From Alphaproteobacteria bacterium UBA6189 (GTDB lineage: Bacteria > Pseudomonadota > Alphaproteobacteria > Rickettsiales > UBA3002): DNA of 9,695 bases. The notes beneath the pieces are model-generated. The model was not told where the DNA came from and did no database searches. It worked only from the letters and a program-made list of their open reading frames with translations. Location of the stretch: assembly GCA_002422745.1 (NCBI GenBank), contig DITH01000032.1, positions 1-9,695 on the forward strand, read 5' to 3'. A program made the translations under genes and the position numbers. Below, piece after piece: positions 1 through 7,067 of the stretch; positions within the stretch are counted from its first letter, which is position 1, and the number at the start of each line of letters is the position of its first letter.

Positions 1-854
1 AGCATGGCGTTGCGGAAGACATGGCGGTAGAGCACGCGGCGCTCGGGCAGACCCTTGGCGCGCGCGGTCATGACGTAATGTTTGGAGATTTCCTCGATGA
101 AGGAATTTTTGGTGAGCAGGGTGAGCGAAGCAAACCCGCCAATCACCATGGAGATGATGGGCAAGGTGAGGTGCCAGAAATAATCGAGGATTTTCTCGCC
201 CAGCGGCAGCATATCCCAGTTATCGGACACCAGGCCGCGTAACGGAAACCACTGAAAGTAACTGCCGCCGGCAAACAGGATCAGCAGCAAAACGGCAAAG
301 AGAAACCCGGGGATGGCCTGGCCGATGACAATGATGGCCGACGACCAGACATCGAAAGGTGAGCCGTCATGCACGGCTTTGCGGATGCCCAGCGGGATGG
401 AGATGAGGTAGACGATCAGCGTGGTCCAAAGCCCGAGGGAAATCGACACGGGCAGCTTGTCGAGGATGAGGTTGATGACGGGTTCGTCGCGGAAAAAACT
501 GGTGCCGAAATTGAACTGGGCATAGTCGCGCAGCATCAGCCAGAAGCGCTCGACCGGTGGCTTGTCGAACCCGTATTGCTTGCGGATATCGTCGAGCAGA
601 TCGGGGTCGATGCCCTGCGCGCCGCGATAGGCCGTGCCCGATGCGGCCTGCAGGTTACTGACCGAGCCCATATCGCCGGAGGGGCCGCTGGTGCGCTGCG
701 CAGCGCCTTGCGCCCCGGCGGGGTTGGTAAGCTGGGCGACGAGCTGCTCGACCGGGCCGCCCGGCGCTGCCTGCACGATCAGAAAATTAATCAGCAGAAT
801 GCCCAGCAGGGTGGGGATCATGAGAAGAAGGCGGCGGGCGATGTAACCGAGCAT
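1..854 (-). CDS. yejB: YejB-type oligopeptide ABC transporter permease (3' end missing)
   Basis: Inner-membrane permease of a YejABEF-type importer for peptides, including microcin C and murein-derived peptides in characterised relatives. The visible 284 residues begin [20 protein letters not shown], a first membrane helix typical of the family. They continue with [50 protein letters not shown], and an EAA-loop region around [10 protein letters not shown] followed by HVFRNAM, the contact site for the ATPase subunit. These segments match E. coli YejB from memory almost motif for motif. The gene leaves the window on the left, so roughly the last 80 residues are absent. The ATG overlaps the yejA stop codon by one base (TGATG) and has a GAGGAG ribosome-binding site 8 bases upstream, so translation is probably coupled to yejA. 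The periplasmic loop at residues 44-80 (Gly/Ala/Ser-rich) is also variable in relatives. The yejE and yejF partners probably lie beyond the left edge. Confidence 0.95.
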   Translation of the reverse strand, partial: MLGYIARRLLLMIPTLLGILLINFLIVQAAPGGPVEQLVAQLTNPAGAQGAAQRTSGPSGDMGSVSNLQAASGTAYRGAQGIDPDLLDDIRKQYGFDKPPVERFWLMLRDYAQFNFGTSFFRDEPVINLILDKLPVSISLGLWTTLIVYLISIPLGIRKAVHDGSPFDVWSSAIIVIGQAIPGFLFAVLLLILFAGGSYFQWFPLRGLVSDNWDMLPLGEKILDYFWHLTLPIISMVIGGFASLTLLTKNSFIEEISKHYVMTARAKGLPERRVLYRHVFRNAM

Positions 855-2842
855 CAGGGTTTCTCCTCAAGGGGGGCTTGTACCCCCTTCGCTTCGCTGA
901 CCCCTGCCGCGTTCGCGGCTCGCGCCGCTTCGGCGCTACGCGCGCTGGATGGGGACGCAGGAGGTTTAAGCGGCACATTCTTCTGCGGCGCGGTCCACCA
1001 GCATTCGGTGCAGATATTATAATCGGGGGTGATGGCGGGGCGGCCGAATTTATTCCAGTACAGCACGCGCCATTTATGGATCGACCAGTGCGGAATGACG
1101 TAATGTTCCCAAAGCAGCACGCGGTCGAGCGCCTCGGCGGCGGGTTCGAGCTCGTCGCGCGTTTGGGCGCGCATGATTTTTTCGACCAGCGTATCGACAG
1201 CCGGGTGTTTCACCCCGCCCAGATTCTGCGAGCCGTGGATATCGGCCTGGCTGGAATGCCATAACGTGTATTGCTCGGAACCGGGATAATGAAGGCCGAG
1301 ATTCCACCAGACACTGACCACGTCGAAATTGAATTTATCGAGGCGTTTTTGGTATTGCGAGGCGTCGACATAGCGAAATTCCGAGGCGATGCCGAGCTTC
1401 TTCAGATTGTAGCGCATGATGGAAATGACCCGCTCGAACGTGCGCTGGGTCATGAGGAATTCGATGGTGAGTTTCTCGCCCGTTTCGGCATGGACGCGTT
1501 CGCCGTCGCGCATCACCCAGCCCGCATCGTTGAGCAGTTGCTGCGCCTTGATGAGATTATCGCGGGCGAAGCCGTCGCCCGGCGTGGTGGGCACCTGATA
1601 CTCCTCGGTGTAGAGGGCGGAAGGGAGGCAGTTTTTCATGGATTGCTCAGGCAGATCGCTTGCTGGCGAGGCCTTCGCGTCACCTTCGGATTCCGAGGAG
1701 ATGTTCTCACAACGGAACGGCTCGAGCAGTGCCAGCTCCTTGGCGTCAGGTTTGCCGACCGATTCAAAAGGCGTTTTTTCGAAGAAGGAGCGGTTGCGGG
1801 TGTAGGCATTATAGAACAGGGTGCGGTTCATCCACTCGAAATCCAGGGTGAGGTCGATCGCCTCACGCACGCGGCGGTCGGCGAATTTGGCGCGGCGCGT
1901 GTTGAAAATGAACCCCTGCATGCCACGGGGGATTTTATGCTCGATGCCGGTTTTGATCAGCCGCCCGTCGCGCACGGCGGGGATGTTGTAAGCGGTGGCC
2001 CAGTTGCGGGCGATATATTCCTCGTAATAGTCGAACTGGCCGGACTTAATGCCTTCGAGCGCCACGACGTCGTCGCGGTAGACATCGATCCGGATGACGT
2101 CGAAATTATACAGACCTTTTTGTGTCGGCAGATCGCGCGCCCAGTAATCCTCGACCCGGGTGAAACGGATGGCGCGGCCGGCATCGACGCGGCCGATTTT
2201 GTAGGGGCCGGAACCCAGCGGCGGCTCGAGCGTGGTTTTGTTGAAGGGGACTTTTTCGTAATAGTGCTTGGGCAGCACGGGCATCGACGCTGCGATCAGC
2301 GGCAATTCGCGGTGCAGCTTATCGGCGAAATGGAAACGCACGCGATGGGTGCCCAGTTTCTCGGCTTTCTCGATGGGTTTATACAGCACGCGGTAAATCG
2401 GGTGGCCGTCGGCTTTCAGGGTATCGAGCGTCCAGACCACATCGTCGGCGGTGATGGGGGCACCGTCGTGCCAACGTGCTTTGCGGTTGAGGGTGAAGTC
2501 GGCATAGGCACCGTCGGCGGCCAGGCGAATATCGGTGGCAATCAGCGGATAGTAGGATTGTGGCTCATCGTAGCTGGCGACCATCAGCGACTGGAAAACG
2601 AAATTGGTGACGCCGGGAGCGGTAAGGCCTTTGAGGATGTAGGGGTTCAGCGAATCGAAGCTGGAAAGCGACGAAAGCTTCAGCACCCCGCCTTTCGGCG
2701 CGTTGGGATTGACGTAATCGAAATGGCGAAAACCCGGTTTGTATTTCTGCTCGCCATACAGGGCGATGCCGGGCGCCGCCTGTGCCGCCGCCGCCGTGAA
2801 TAGCAGCACGGCAATGGTCAGCAAGCGGCGTGGATGCCGCAT
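854..2842 (-). CDS. yejA: YejA-type periplasmic oligopeptide-binding protein
   Basis: Extracellular solute-binding protein (SBP_bac_5 fold) that delivers peptides to YejB/YejE. A Sec signal peptide is clear: MRHPRRLL, a hydrophobic stretch, then AQA with likely cleavage after residue 22. Family segments include [26 protein letters not shown] near the N-terminus, the [11 protein letters not shown] region, [26 protein letters not shown], and [23 protein letters not shown]. At 662 residues it is about 50-60 longer than usual, from memory of the family. The excess lies in two places: a Cys378-to-Cys405 insertion, and a 37-residue Ala/Ser/Pro/Glu-rich tail after [13 protein letters not shown], which is encoded by a palindromic repeat. 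The ATG overlaps the stop codon of the upstream cytochrome gene by one base (TAATG) and has no clear Shine-Dalgarno site, which points to translational coupling. In some alphaproteobacteria this family takes up muropeptides; that role here is inference. Confidence 0.95.
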   Translation of the reverse strand: MRHPRRLLTIAVLLFTAAAAQAAPGIALYGEQKYKPGFRHFDYVNPNAPKGGVLKLSSLSSFDSLNPYILKGLTAPGVTNFVFQSLMVASYDEPQSYYPLIATDIRLAADGAYADFTLNRKARWHDGAPITADDVVWTLDTLKADGHPIYRVLYKPIEKAEKLGTHRVRFHFADKLHRELPLIAASMPVLPKHYYEKVPFNKTTLEPPLGSGPYKIGRVDAGRAIRFTRVEDYWARDLPTQKGLYNFDVIRIDVYRDDVVALEGIKSGQFDYYEEYIARNWATAYNIPAVRDGRLIKTGIEHKIPRGMQGFIFNTRRAKFADRRVREAIDLTLDFEWMNRTLFYNAYTRNRSFFEKTPFESVGKPDAKELALLEPFRCENISSESEGDAKASPASDLPEQSMKNCLPSALYTEEYQVPTTPGDGFARDNLIKAQQLLNDAGWVMRDGERVHAETGEKLTIEFLMTQRTFERVISIMRYNLKKLGIASEFRYVDASQYQKRLDKFNFDVVSVWWNLGLHYPGSEQYTLWHSSQADIHGSQNLGGVKHPAVDTLVEKIMRAQTRDELEPAAEALDRVLLWEHYVIPHWSIHKWRVLYWNKFGRPAITPDYNICTECWWTAPQKNVPLKPPASPSSARSAEAARAANAAGVSEAKGVQAPLEEKP
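863..868 (-). promoter_or_regulatory. Ribosome-binding site of yejB
   Basis: On the minus strand this reads GAGGAG, 8 bases before the yejB ATG and inside the last codons of yejA. The palindromic repeat at 869-941 ends directly against it. A GC-rich hairpin therefore forms just upstream of the ribosome landing site in the mRNA. Confidence 0.7.
869..941. repeat. Palindromic repeat, family 1, copy A (3' end of yejA)
   Basis: Three consecutive GC-rich hairpins are visible. The first has a 7-bp stem (AAGGGGG at 869-875 with CCCCCTT at 883-889). The second is GCCGCG-TT-CGCGGC (906-919). The third is GCGCCG-CTT-CGGCGC (922-936). From 901 to 941 it matches the kdsB copy at 4034-4072 at 35 of 39 aligned columns with one 2-base gap. 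It is read antisense by yejA and encodes part of the C-terminal tail that goes beyond the normal end of YejA proteins. Confidence 0.75.
1628..1711 (-). other. In-frame insertion inside yejA, flanked by two Cys codons
   Basis: YejA relatives go almost directly from LALLEPFR to a short LPxxLYTEEY segment. Here 28 residues (Cys378 to Cys405, rich in Ser/Glu/Ala) lie between them. The DNA carries imperfect palindromes, such as GCGAGGCCTTCGC at about 1667-1679 and the TCGG-ATT-CCGA hairpin nearby. It could be a diverged in-gene repeat or simply a lineage-specific loop. It shows no clear similarity to the family-1 repeats in this window. Confidence 0.4.
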
Positions 2843-3618
2843 TAATCCAGCGATTTGGTTTGCGAGGCGGGGGCCTCGACCGGAATGGGTGCCGCGGCTT
2901 CGGAGTCGGTGGTGGCGGCTTTTTCGCTGGTGCCGGTTTTCGCGCCACTCGGCGCTTCCTCGTTGATCGCCGGATTAACGGCGGCGTCGAGCGCCTGCTC
3001 GGCCGGGGTTTCACTGGCCGCATCCGCCGCTTCCGGGGTGGTGACGGGGGGCAGCGGCTGCTTGGTGTCGGTCATTGTATTCAGGTAAGCGATGAGGTTG
3101 GCGCGCTCACTATCTTTCGAGGTGCCGGCATAGGCCATCAGCGTGCCGGGCACGGTTTTCTTCGGATTCCACAGGAAATGGTTGAGCGATGCCCAATCCC
3201 AGGTCGGGGCTTCGGCGGCATGTTCTTTCATTGCCTTGGAGTAGTTGAATTCGCTGACGCCGGCGACATTGCGACCCATCACGCCATACAGATGCGGGCC
3301 GACCTTATTGGCACCGCCTTTTTCGACCGTGTGGCACACGGCGCATTTTTTAGCGAAGTACGCACCGCCCGCCGCCGCATCGGCAGTGGGCAGCAGGGCA
3401 GAGATATCGGCCGCGCCAACGGGTGCTGCGGGGGTACCGGCCCCGGCCGGGGCTTCGGTGACCTCAATTTGGTAGCCACGTTCGACATGTTCGCCGTGAT
3501 GCGCGTCGCCCTCGGCGCCGTCATACAGGAAATCGGTGACTTTGCCGGCGACCATGCCGATTAACCCGGCCAGCAGAATGGCGGCGGCGATTTTATTGGA
3601 ATTGAGATTCGATGCCAT
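2842..3618 (-). CDS. Membrane-anchored class I cytochrome c (CycM/c552-like)
   Basis: Electron carrier on the periplasmic face of the inner membrane, in CycM-type proteins shuttling electrons from the bc1 complex to a terminal oxidase. Residues 9-25 form an uncleaved-looking membrane anchor (IAAAILLAGLIGMVAG). A Gly/Ala/Pro linker follows. The haem site CAVCH is at residues 92-96, followed by KVGPHLYGVMGRNVA and the distal ligand Met161 in PGTLMAY, then ERANLIAYLNTM as the closing helix. The cytochrome domain ends near residue 184. The remaining 74 residues are an Ala/Glu/Pro/Thr-rich, probably disordered tail that ordinary CycM proteins lack. The gene heads the operon with yejA and yejB, an unexpected pairing. 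The ATG is preceded by a weak AGGA-type site. The symbol cycM is plausible but the tail makes exact orthology uncertain. Confidence 0.9.
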   Translation of the reverse strand: MASNLNSNKIAAAILLAGLIGMVAGKVTDFLYDGAEGDAHHGEHVERGYQIEVTEAPAGAGTPAAPVGAADISALLPTADAAAGGAYFAKKCAVCHTVEKGGANKVGPHLYGVMGRNVAGVSEFNYSKAMKEHAAEAPTWDWASLNHFLWNPKKTVPGTLMAYAGTSKDSERANLIAYLNTMTDTKQPLPPVTTPEAADAASETPAEQALDAAVNPAINEEAPSGAKTGTSEKAATTDSEAAAPIPVEAPASQTKSLD

Positions 3619-3732
3619 AATCCTATCCGTTGTAATTTTTGCTGTCTGCGTCTATGCGGCAGGGTATGTGTCGGCGGTTATCATACGGATACTCGCATCG
3701 CAACCACGTTTCGCATGAAGGAACGAAAGAAG
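3619..3732. promoter_or_regulatory. Divergent intergenic region between the cytochrome operon and kdsB
   Basis: This 114-base gap must hold promoters for both directions, because the genes on either side diverge. It is less GC-rich than the flanking genes. I see TATCAT/TATGAT-like hexamers around 3679-3684, but no well-spaced -35/-10 pair on either strand, so no individual promoter is called. Confidence 0.35.
3718..3723 (+). promoter_or_regulatory. Ribosome-binding site deciding the kdsB start
   Basis: AAGGAA lies 9 bases before the ATG at 3733. That start gives the family-typical N-terminus MTKCLIVIPARL. The earlier in-frame ATG at 3715 has no such site and would add six charged residues. 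Confidence 0.6.
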
Positions 3733-4605
3733 ATGACAAAATGTCTGATCGTGATCCCGGCGCGCCTTAAGGCCACACGCTTGCCCAATAAGCCGTTGGC
3801 GATGATTGGCGACGCGCCGATGATCGTACAGGTCTGGCGTCGCGCGGTGGAATCGGGTGTCGGCGAGGTGGTGGTGGCCTGCGACGGGCCGGAAATTTAC
3901 GCAGCGATTACCGAGCATGGTGGTCGGGCATTCATTACCGATCCGGAGTTGCCTTCGGGCTCGGATCGGATTTGGGAAGTGGTGAAGCTATTAGAAGGGG
4001 GGCTTACCCCCCCTTCGCCTGCGGTGCAGGCTACCCCTGCCGCCAGCGGCTCGCGCAGATTCGGCGCTACGCATGAGTTATTAGCAGGGGGGCTTACCCC
4101 CCCTTCGCAGCCTGCGGCTGCTACACCTGCCGCGCTGACGGGACTGGCCGGCCATTACGATATCATCATCAACCTGCAGGGCGATGTGCCGACGCTGGAG
4201 CCGCGCCTGTTGAAGGCATTGTTGAAGCCGCTGGAAAATCATGCGGTGGATATCGCCACACTGGCCGCCCCCATTACCCGGCCGGAAGAACATGTAAGCC
4301 CCGCGGTGGTGAAGGCCGTGCTGGCCGAAAACGGACGTGCGCTGTATTTCAGCCGCGCCGCCGTTCCGGCCAATGACGGGCCGCGCTACCACCATATCGG
4401 AGTGTACGCCTATCGCCGCGATGCCTTAGCAAAATTCGTGAGCCTGCCGCCCAGCCCGCTCGAACAGCGCGAGAAGCTGGAGCAATTAAGAGCGCTTGAG
4501 GCAGGAATGAGGATTGACGCGGTGGTGGTCGATACGGTACCGCTCGGCGTCGATACTGCGGAAGACCTGGAACGGGCGCGCGAACTTCTAGCAAACAATG
4601 GGTGA
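3733..4605 (+). CDS. kdsB: 3-deoxy-manno-octulosonate cytidylyltransferase (CMP-KDO synthetase) with an in-frame repeat insertion
   Basis: Cytosolic enzyme that couples KDO to CTP, giving CMP-KDO for the inner core of lipopolysaccharide. The nucleotide-binding N-terminus IPARLKATRLPNKPL (residues 8-22), ACDGPEI, PSGSDRIWEV (74-83), NLQGDVPTLEP (147 onward), YFSRAAVP, HIGVYAYRRDAL and LEQLRALE are all present, so the catalytic core looks intact. The protein has 290 residues against about 245 for the family. The surplus is a 45-50-residue block between VVKLL (residue 87) and GLAGHYDII (137 onward), made of two related units: LLEGGLTPPSPAVQATPAA, and 30 residues later LLAGGLTPPSQPAAATPAA. It is encoded by palindromic repeats and sits just before the NLQGD strand, presumably as a surface loop. 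The stop overlaps or closely precedes the start of the next kinase gene. Confidence 0.95.
   Translation: MTKCLIVIPARLKATRLPNKPLAMIGDAPMIVQVWRRAVESGVGEVVVACDGPEIYAAITEHGGRAFITDPELPSGSDRIWEVVKLLEGGLTPPSPAVQATPAASGSRRFGATHELLAGGLTPPSQPAAATPAALTGLAGHYDIIINLQGDVPTLEPRLLKALLKPLENHAVDIATLAAPITRPEEHVSPAVVKAVLAENGRALYFSRAAVPANDGPRYHHIGVYAYRRDALAKFVSLPPSPLEQREKLEQLRALEAGMRIDAVVVDTVPLGVDTAEDLERARELLANNG
3988..4077. repeat. Palindromic repeat, family 1, copy B1 (inside kdsB)
   Basis: This 90-base unit carries a hairpin with a 9-bp stem (GAAGGGGGG at 3994-4002 with CCCCCCTTC at 4008-4016). It is followed by GCCTGC-GGT-GCAGGC (4017-4031) and GCCGC-CA-GCGGC (4039-4050). The segment 4034-4072 matches copy A near the yejA end. 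It is read in-frame in the sense direction as 30 residues of KdsB. Confidence 0.8.
4078..4137. repeat. Palindromic repeat, family 1, partial tandem copy B2 (inside kdsB)
   Basis: Directly follows B1. The first 31 bases match the first 31 of B1 at 29 positions. The G-run/C-run hairpin is kept (4087-4092 with 4097-4102), and the second hairpin is GCAGCC-TGC-GGCTGC (4107-4121). It lacks the right-hand third of the element. The length of the whole insert keeps the kdsB reading frame. Confidence 0.75.
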
Positions 4606-4607
4606 GT

Positions 4608-5594
4608 ATGGCGAGCGACAAACCGTATCATGTAGTGGCAATCGGCAATGCGATTGTCGATGTGCTTTCCTTTGCCGATGACCGGTTCATCGACGAACAG
4701 CAGATGCGCAAAGGCACCATGTGCCTGATCGACGATGCGCGGGCCGAGGGCCTGTATGGTGCGATGGGCCCGAGTACTGAGGTCTCGGGCGGCTCGGCGG
4801 CGAACACGCTGGCGGGCATGGCCTCGCTGGGCGCGAAAACGGCCTTCATCGGCAAAGTGAATAACGACGAGCTGGGGAAAATTTTCCGCCATGACCTGAA
4901 CGCGTCGGGCGTGGAATTCACCACCCCTGAAACGGTGGGCGGCCAGCCGACGGCGCGCTGCCTGATCGTGGTGACGCCTGATGGCCAGCGGACGATGAAT
5001 ACCTATCTCGGCGCGGCGGGCGAGATTCATCCGCAGGATGTCGATATGGGGCTCATCGCCCGTGCCCAGGTGTTCTACGGCGAAGGCTATATGTGGGATC
5101 TCGACTGCACCAAGCAGGCGTTGCGCAAGGCATTCGCCACCGCCAAGGAAGTCGGGGCCAAAGTGGCTTTCACCCTGTCGGACGTGTTCTGCGTCGAACG
5201 CTCGCGCGAGGAATATCTGCAAATGATCGCCGAGGATTTCGACATCCTGTTTTGTAACCACGAGGAAGCGAAGGCGCTTTACCCGGGCAAATCGTTCGAC
5301 GAAGTGCTCGATGCCCTCGAAGGCCAGTGCGAAGTGATCGCCGTTACCTGCGGCAGCAAAGGCAGCATCATCCTGACGCCGAACGGCCGGGTACAGGTCG
5401 ATGCGATCTGGGTGACGGAAGTGGTGGACACCACCGGCGCAGGCGATTTGTACGCGGCAGGTTTCCTGTATGGCTACACGCATGGGCTAAGCCTGGCCGA
5501 ATGCGGCCGGTTAGCCTCGGCCTGCGCGTCGGACATTATCACCCATCTGGGGGCGCGGGCACAAAAACCGCTAAAGCGTTTGCTGGTAGCGTAA
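4608..5594 (+). CDS. PfkB-family kinase, probable adenosine kinase
   Basis: Cytosolic ribokinase-fold kinase. Alphaproteobacterial proteins of this shape are usually annotated as adenosine kinase, which makes AMP from adenosine and ATP. The N-terminus carries VAIGNAIVDVLSFAD, then GGSAANTLAGMASLGAKTAFIGKVNNDELG (the PfkB substrate-binding Gly-Gly signature), NHEEAKALY, and VVDTTGAGDLYAAGFLYGY. In that last segment the final Asp of GAGD (residue 280) is the catalytic base in the family. The length of 328 residues is normal. I chose the ATG at 4608. A GTG at 4602 is also in frame and would overlap the kdsB stop in a GTGA arrangement. Either way the genes lie within a few bases and are probably translationally coupled. 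Substrate is inferred from family resemblance; a sugar or other nucleoside is possible. Confidence 0.88.
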   Translation: MASDKPYHVVAIGNAIVDVLSFADDRFIDEQQMRKGTMCLIDDARAEGLYGAMGPSTEVSGGSAANTLAGMASLGAKTAFIGKVNNDELGKIFRHDLNASGVEFTTPETVGGQPTARCLIVVTPDGQRTMNTYLGAAGEIHPQDVDMGLIARAQVFYGEGYMWDLDCTKQALRKAFATAKEVGAKVAFTLSDVFCVERSREEYLQMIAEDFDILFCNHEEAKALYPGKSFDEVLDALEGQCEVIAVTCGSKGSIILTPNGRVQVDAIWVTEVVDTTGAGDLYAAGFLYGYTHGLSLAECGRLASACASDIITHLGARAQKPLKRLLVA

Positions 5595-5625
5595 GCACCC
5601 TGTCGCGGTGGGTGGTAGCAAAGGA

Positions 5626-5640
5626 CACAAGAATCTTGTG
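5626..5640 (+). terminator. Short hairpin between the kinase gene and ampG (weak terminator candidate)
   Basis: CACAAG-AAT-CTTGTG forms a perfect 6-bp stem with a 3-base loop, followed by CTTTCCC. The T-run is too short for a convincing intrinsic terminator. It may only attenuate transcription between the two genes. Confidence 0.25.
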
Positions 5641-5669
5641 CTTTCCCATCGCCATGACTAGATGGGCCA

Positions 5670-6974
5670 ATGCGCGCGTATTTTTCACCCGGCTTATTGC
5701 TCATCCTTGCCCTCGGCTTTTATTCCGGGCTGCCGCTGGCGCTCACCGCCAGCACACTGACGGCCTGGCTGTCGGATGCGGCGGTTGACCGCGCGGCGAT
5801 CGGCTTGTTCGCGGCGGTGGCGACGCCCTATGCTTTCAAATTTCTCTGGTCGCCGCTGGTCGATGGGCTGCGCATTCCGCTGCTCGGGCGGCTCGGGCGA
5901 CGGCGCAGCTGGCTGCTGATAACCCAGATCATGCTCGCGGCGGCGATAGCCGCGATGGGCGTTACCGATCCAGCGGCGGCAGCAGGCGTCACGGCGCTGG
6001 CGGCGGTGGCGGTGGCCACGTTAAGCGCCACGCAGGATATCGTGATCGATGCGTACCGCGTGGAACGGCTGACGGTGGAGGAGCAGGGCAAGGGCGCCGC
6101 GATGGCAACGTTCGGCTACCGCATCGGCATGCTGCTTTCCGGCGCCGGGGCACTGGCGCTGGCCGACCAGCTGGGCTGGCAGCGCTTTTACTTCATCATG
6201 GCCGCGGTGGCGGCAAGCGCCATGCTACTGACGCTGATCGCGAAAGAACCGGCGGTGGAAGAGGACGCCGACTATGCCCTCACCCGAAATCTGCCGCCGA
6301 ATTTAGACCTCGCCCACAAGACAGGCCTATTGGTGACGTTTGTGCGGGAAAACGTCATCGCACCATTCAAGGACTTCATGCAGCGACCGTTATGGTTCGG
6401 GGTGCTGTGTTTTGTGATTCTCTATAAGCTTGGCGACGCGTTCATGGGCATTATGTTCAACCCGTTCCTGCTCGATCTGGGGTTTACCAAAACGGAAATC
6501 GCGGCGGTGGTAAAAGTTTACGGATTGATCGCGACGATTCTCGGCAGTTTTATTGGGGGATGGTTGGTAGCGAAATGGGGAATGTACCGTTCGCTGATGA
6601 TTTGCGGGTTCGGCCATATGCTGACCAATCTGCTGCTGGTAGTGCAGGCCAAGCTAGGTGCAGACCTGCAGTTTCTTACTCTGAGTATTTCGCTGGAGAA
6701 TTTGACCGGCGGCATGGCCACCACCGCTTTCATCGCGTATTTAAGTGCGTTGTGTAAAACCCATTATACCGCCACCCAATATGCGCTGCTGTCGTCGCTG
6801 GCGGCGTTTGGCCGTACCTGGCTGTCGACTCCATCGGGCGCTTTGGCCGAAGCGGTAGGCTGGGCATGGTTTTTTGCCATTGCCAGCACCATGGCGATCC
6901 CCGGATTGATCCTGCTATGGTATCTCGAGCATCGGCAACGTCGGAATACTGCCCGGTCGGGACAGACTATATAA
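5670..6974 (+). CDS. ampG: AmpG-family muropeptide permease (major facilitator)
   Basis: Inner-membrane transporter of the AmpG branch of the major facilitator superfamily, which brings anhydro-muropeptides into the cytosol for cell-wall recycling. The 434 residues contain about twelve hydrophobic segments. Family marks include GFYSGLPLALTASTLTAWLSD near the N-terminus, IGLFAAVATPYAFKFLWSPLVDG (the conserved helix-2 region), LGRRRSWLL, and ATQDIVIDAYRVE at residues 120-132, a hallmark of AmpG proteins. The central cytoplasmic loop lies around EEDADYALTRN. The start codon has no good Shine-Dalgarno site. The nearby ATGs at 5654 and 5662 are out of frame, so 5670 is the first usable ATG. It follows the kinase gene by 75 bases and may share its transcript. 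The YejAB peptide importer in the same window suggests two routes for wall fragments. Confidence 0.9.
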   Translation: MRAYFSPGLLLILALGFYSGLPLALTASTLTAWLSDAAVDRAAIGLFAAVATPYAFKFLWSPLVDGLRIPLLGRLGRRRSWLLITQIMLAAAIAAMGVTDPAAAAGVTALAAVAVATLSATQDIVIDAYRVERLTVEEQGKGAAMATFGYRIGMLLSGAGALALADQLGWQRFYFIMAAVAASAMLLTLIAKEPAVEEDADYALTRNLPPNLDLAHKTGLLVTFVRENVIAPFKDFMQRPLWFGVLCFVILYKLGDAFMGIMFNPFLLDLGFTKTEIAAVVKVYGLIATILGSFIGGWLVAKWGMYRSLMICGFGHMLTNLLLVVQAKLGADLQFLTLSISLENLTGGMATTAFIAYLSALCKTHYTATQYALLSSLAAFGRTWLSTPSGALAEAVGWAWFFAIASTMAIPGLILLWYLEHRQRRNTARSGQTI

Positions 6975-7056
6975 TATTTATATTCCCCCTGGTGGGAAGC
7001 ATCGTATCTTGACCTCGGCTGCGTCAGGGTGGGGGAGTTCATTCAAACCACCAAAC

Positions 7057-7060
7057 GGAG
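7057..7060 (+). promoter_or_regulatory. Ribosome-binding site deciding the small lipoprotein start
   Basis: GGAG lies 7 bases before the ATG at 7068. The upstream in-frame ATG at 7029 would place a charged stretch ahead of the signal peptide and has only a G-run in front, so 7068 is preferred. Confidence 0.6.
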
Positions 7061-7067
7061 CATACCC

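Noticed and set aside
694..707. Palindrome GCGCTGCGCAGCGC inside yejB
   Set aside because: It falls in a loop that is naturally variable and Gly/Ala-rich in YejB proteins. There is no excess length and no match to the repeat families.
1271..2803. A 510-codon open frame on the plus strand opposite yejA
   Set aside because: It is an antisense shadow. The minus strand encodes a full YejA with signal peptide and family motifs, and the plus-strand product resembles no known protein. Long antisense frames are common in GC-rich DNA.
3440..3453. Perfect 14-base palindrome GCCCCGGCCGGGGC inside the cytochrome gene
   Set aside because: It encodes the Ala/Gly/Pro linker between anchor and haem domain. 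It can arise from GC-rich codons and does not match the other repeats.
2830..3564. A Gly/Phe-rich 244-codon plus-strand frame opposite the cytochrome gene
   Set aside because: The minus strand carries CAVCH and the other cytochrome c motifs; the plus frame merely mirrors the Ala/Pro-rich coding sequence.
3988..4137. CRISPR array or microsatellite as an explanation for the kdsB repeats
   Set aside because: Only one full unit and one partial unit, no spacer structure, and the units are internally palindromic, with relatives elsewhere in the window.
4410..5483. A 357-codon minus-strand open frame across the kinase gene
   Set aside because: Antisense shadow of kdsB and the PfkB kinase, both of which have clear conserved motifs on the plus strand.
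7009..7014. TTGACC as a -35 box for the lipoprotein gene
   Set aside because: No acceptable -10 hexamer follows at 16-18 bases; the sequence there is G-rich. TATAAT at 6970-6975 overlaps the ampG stop but lacks a matching -35.
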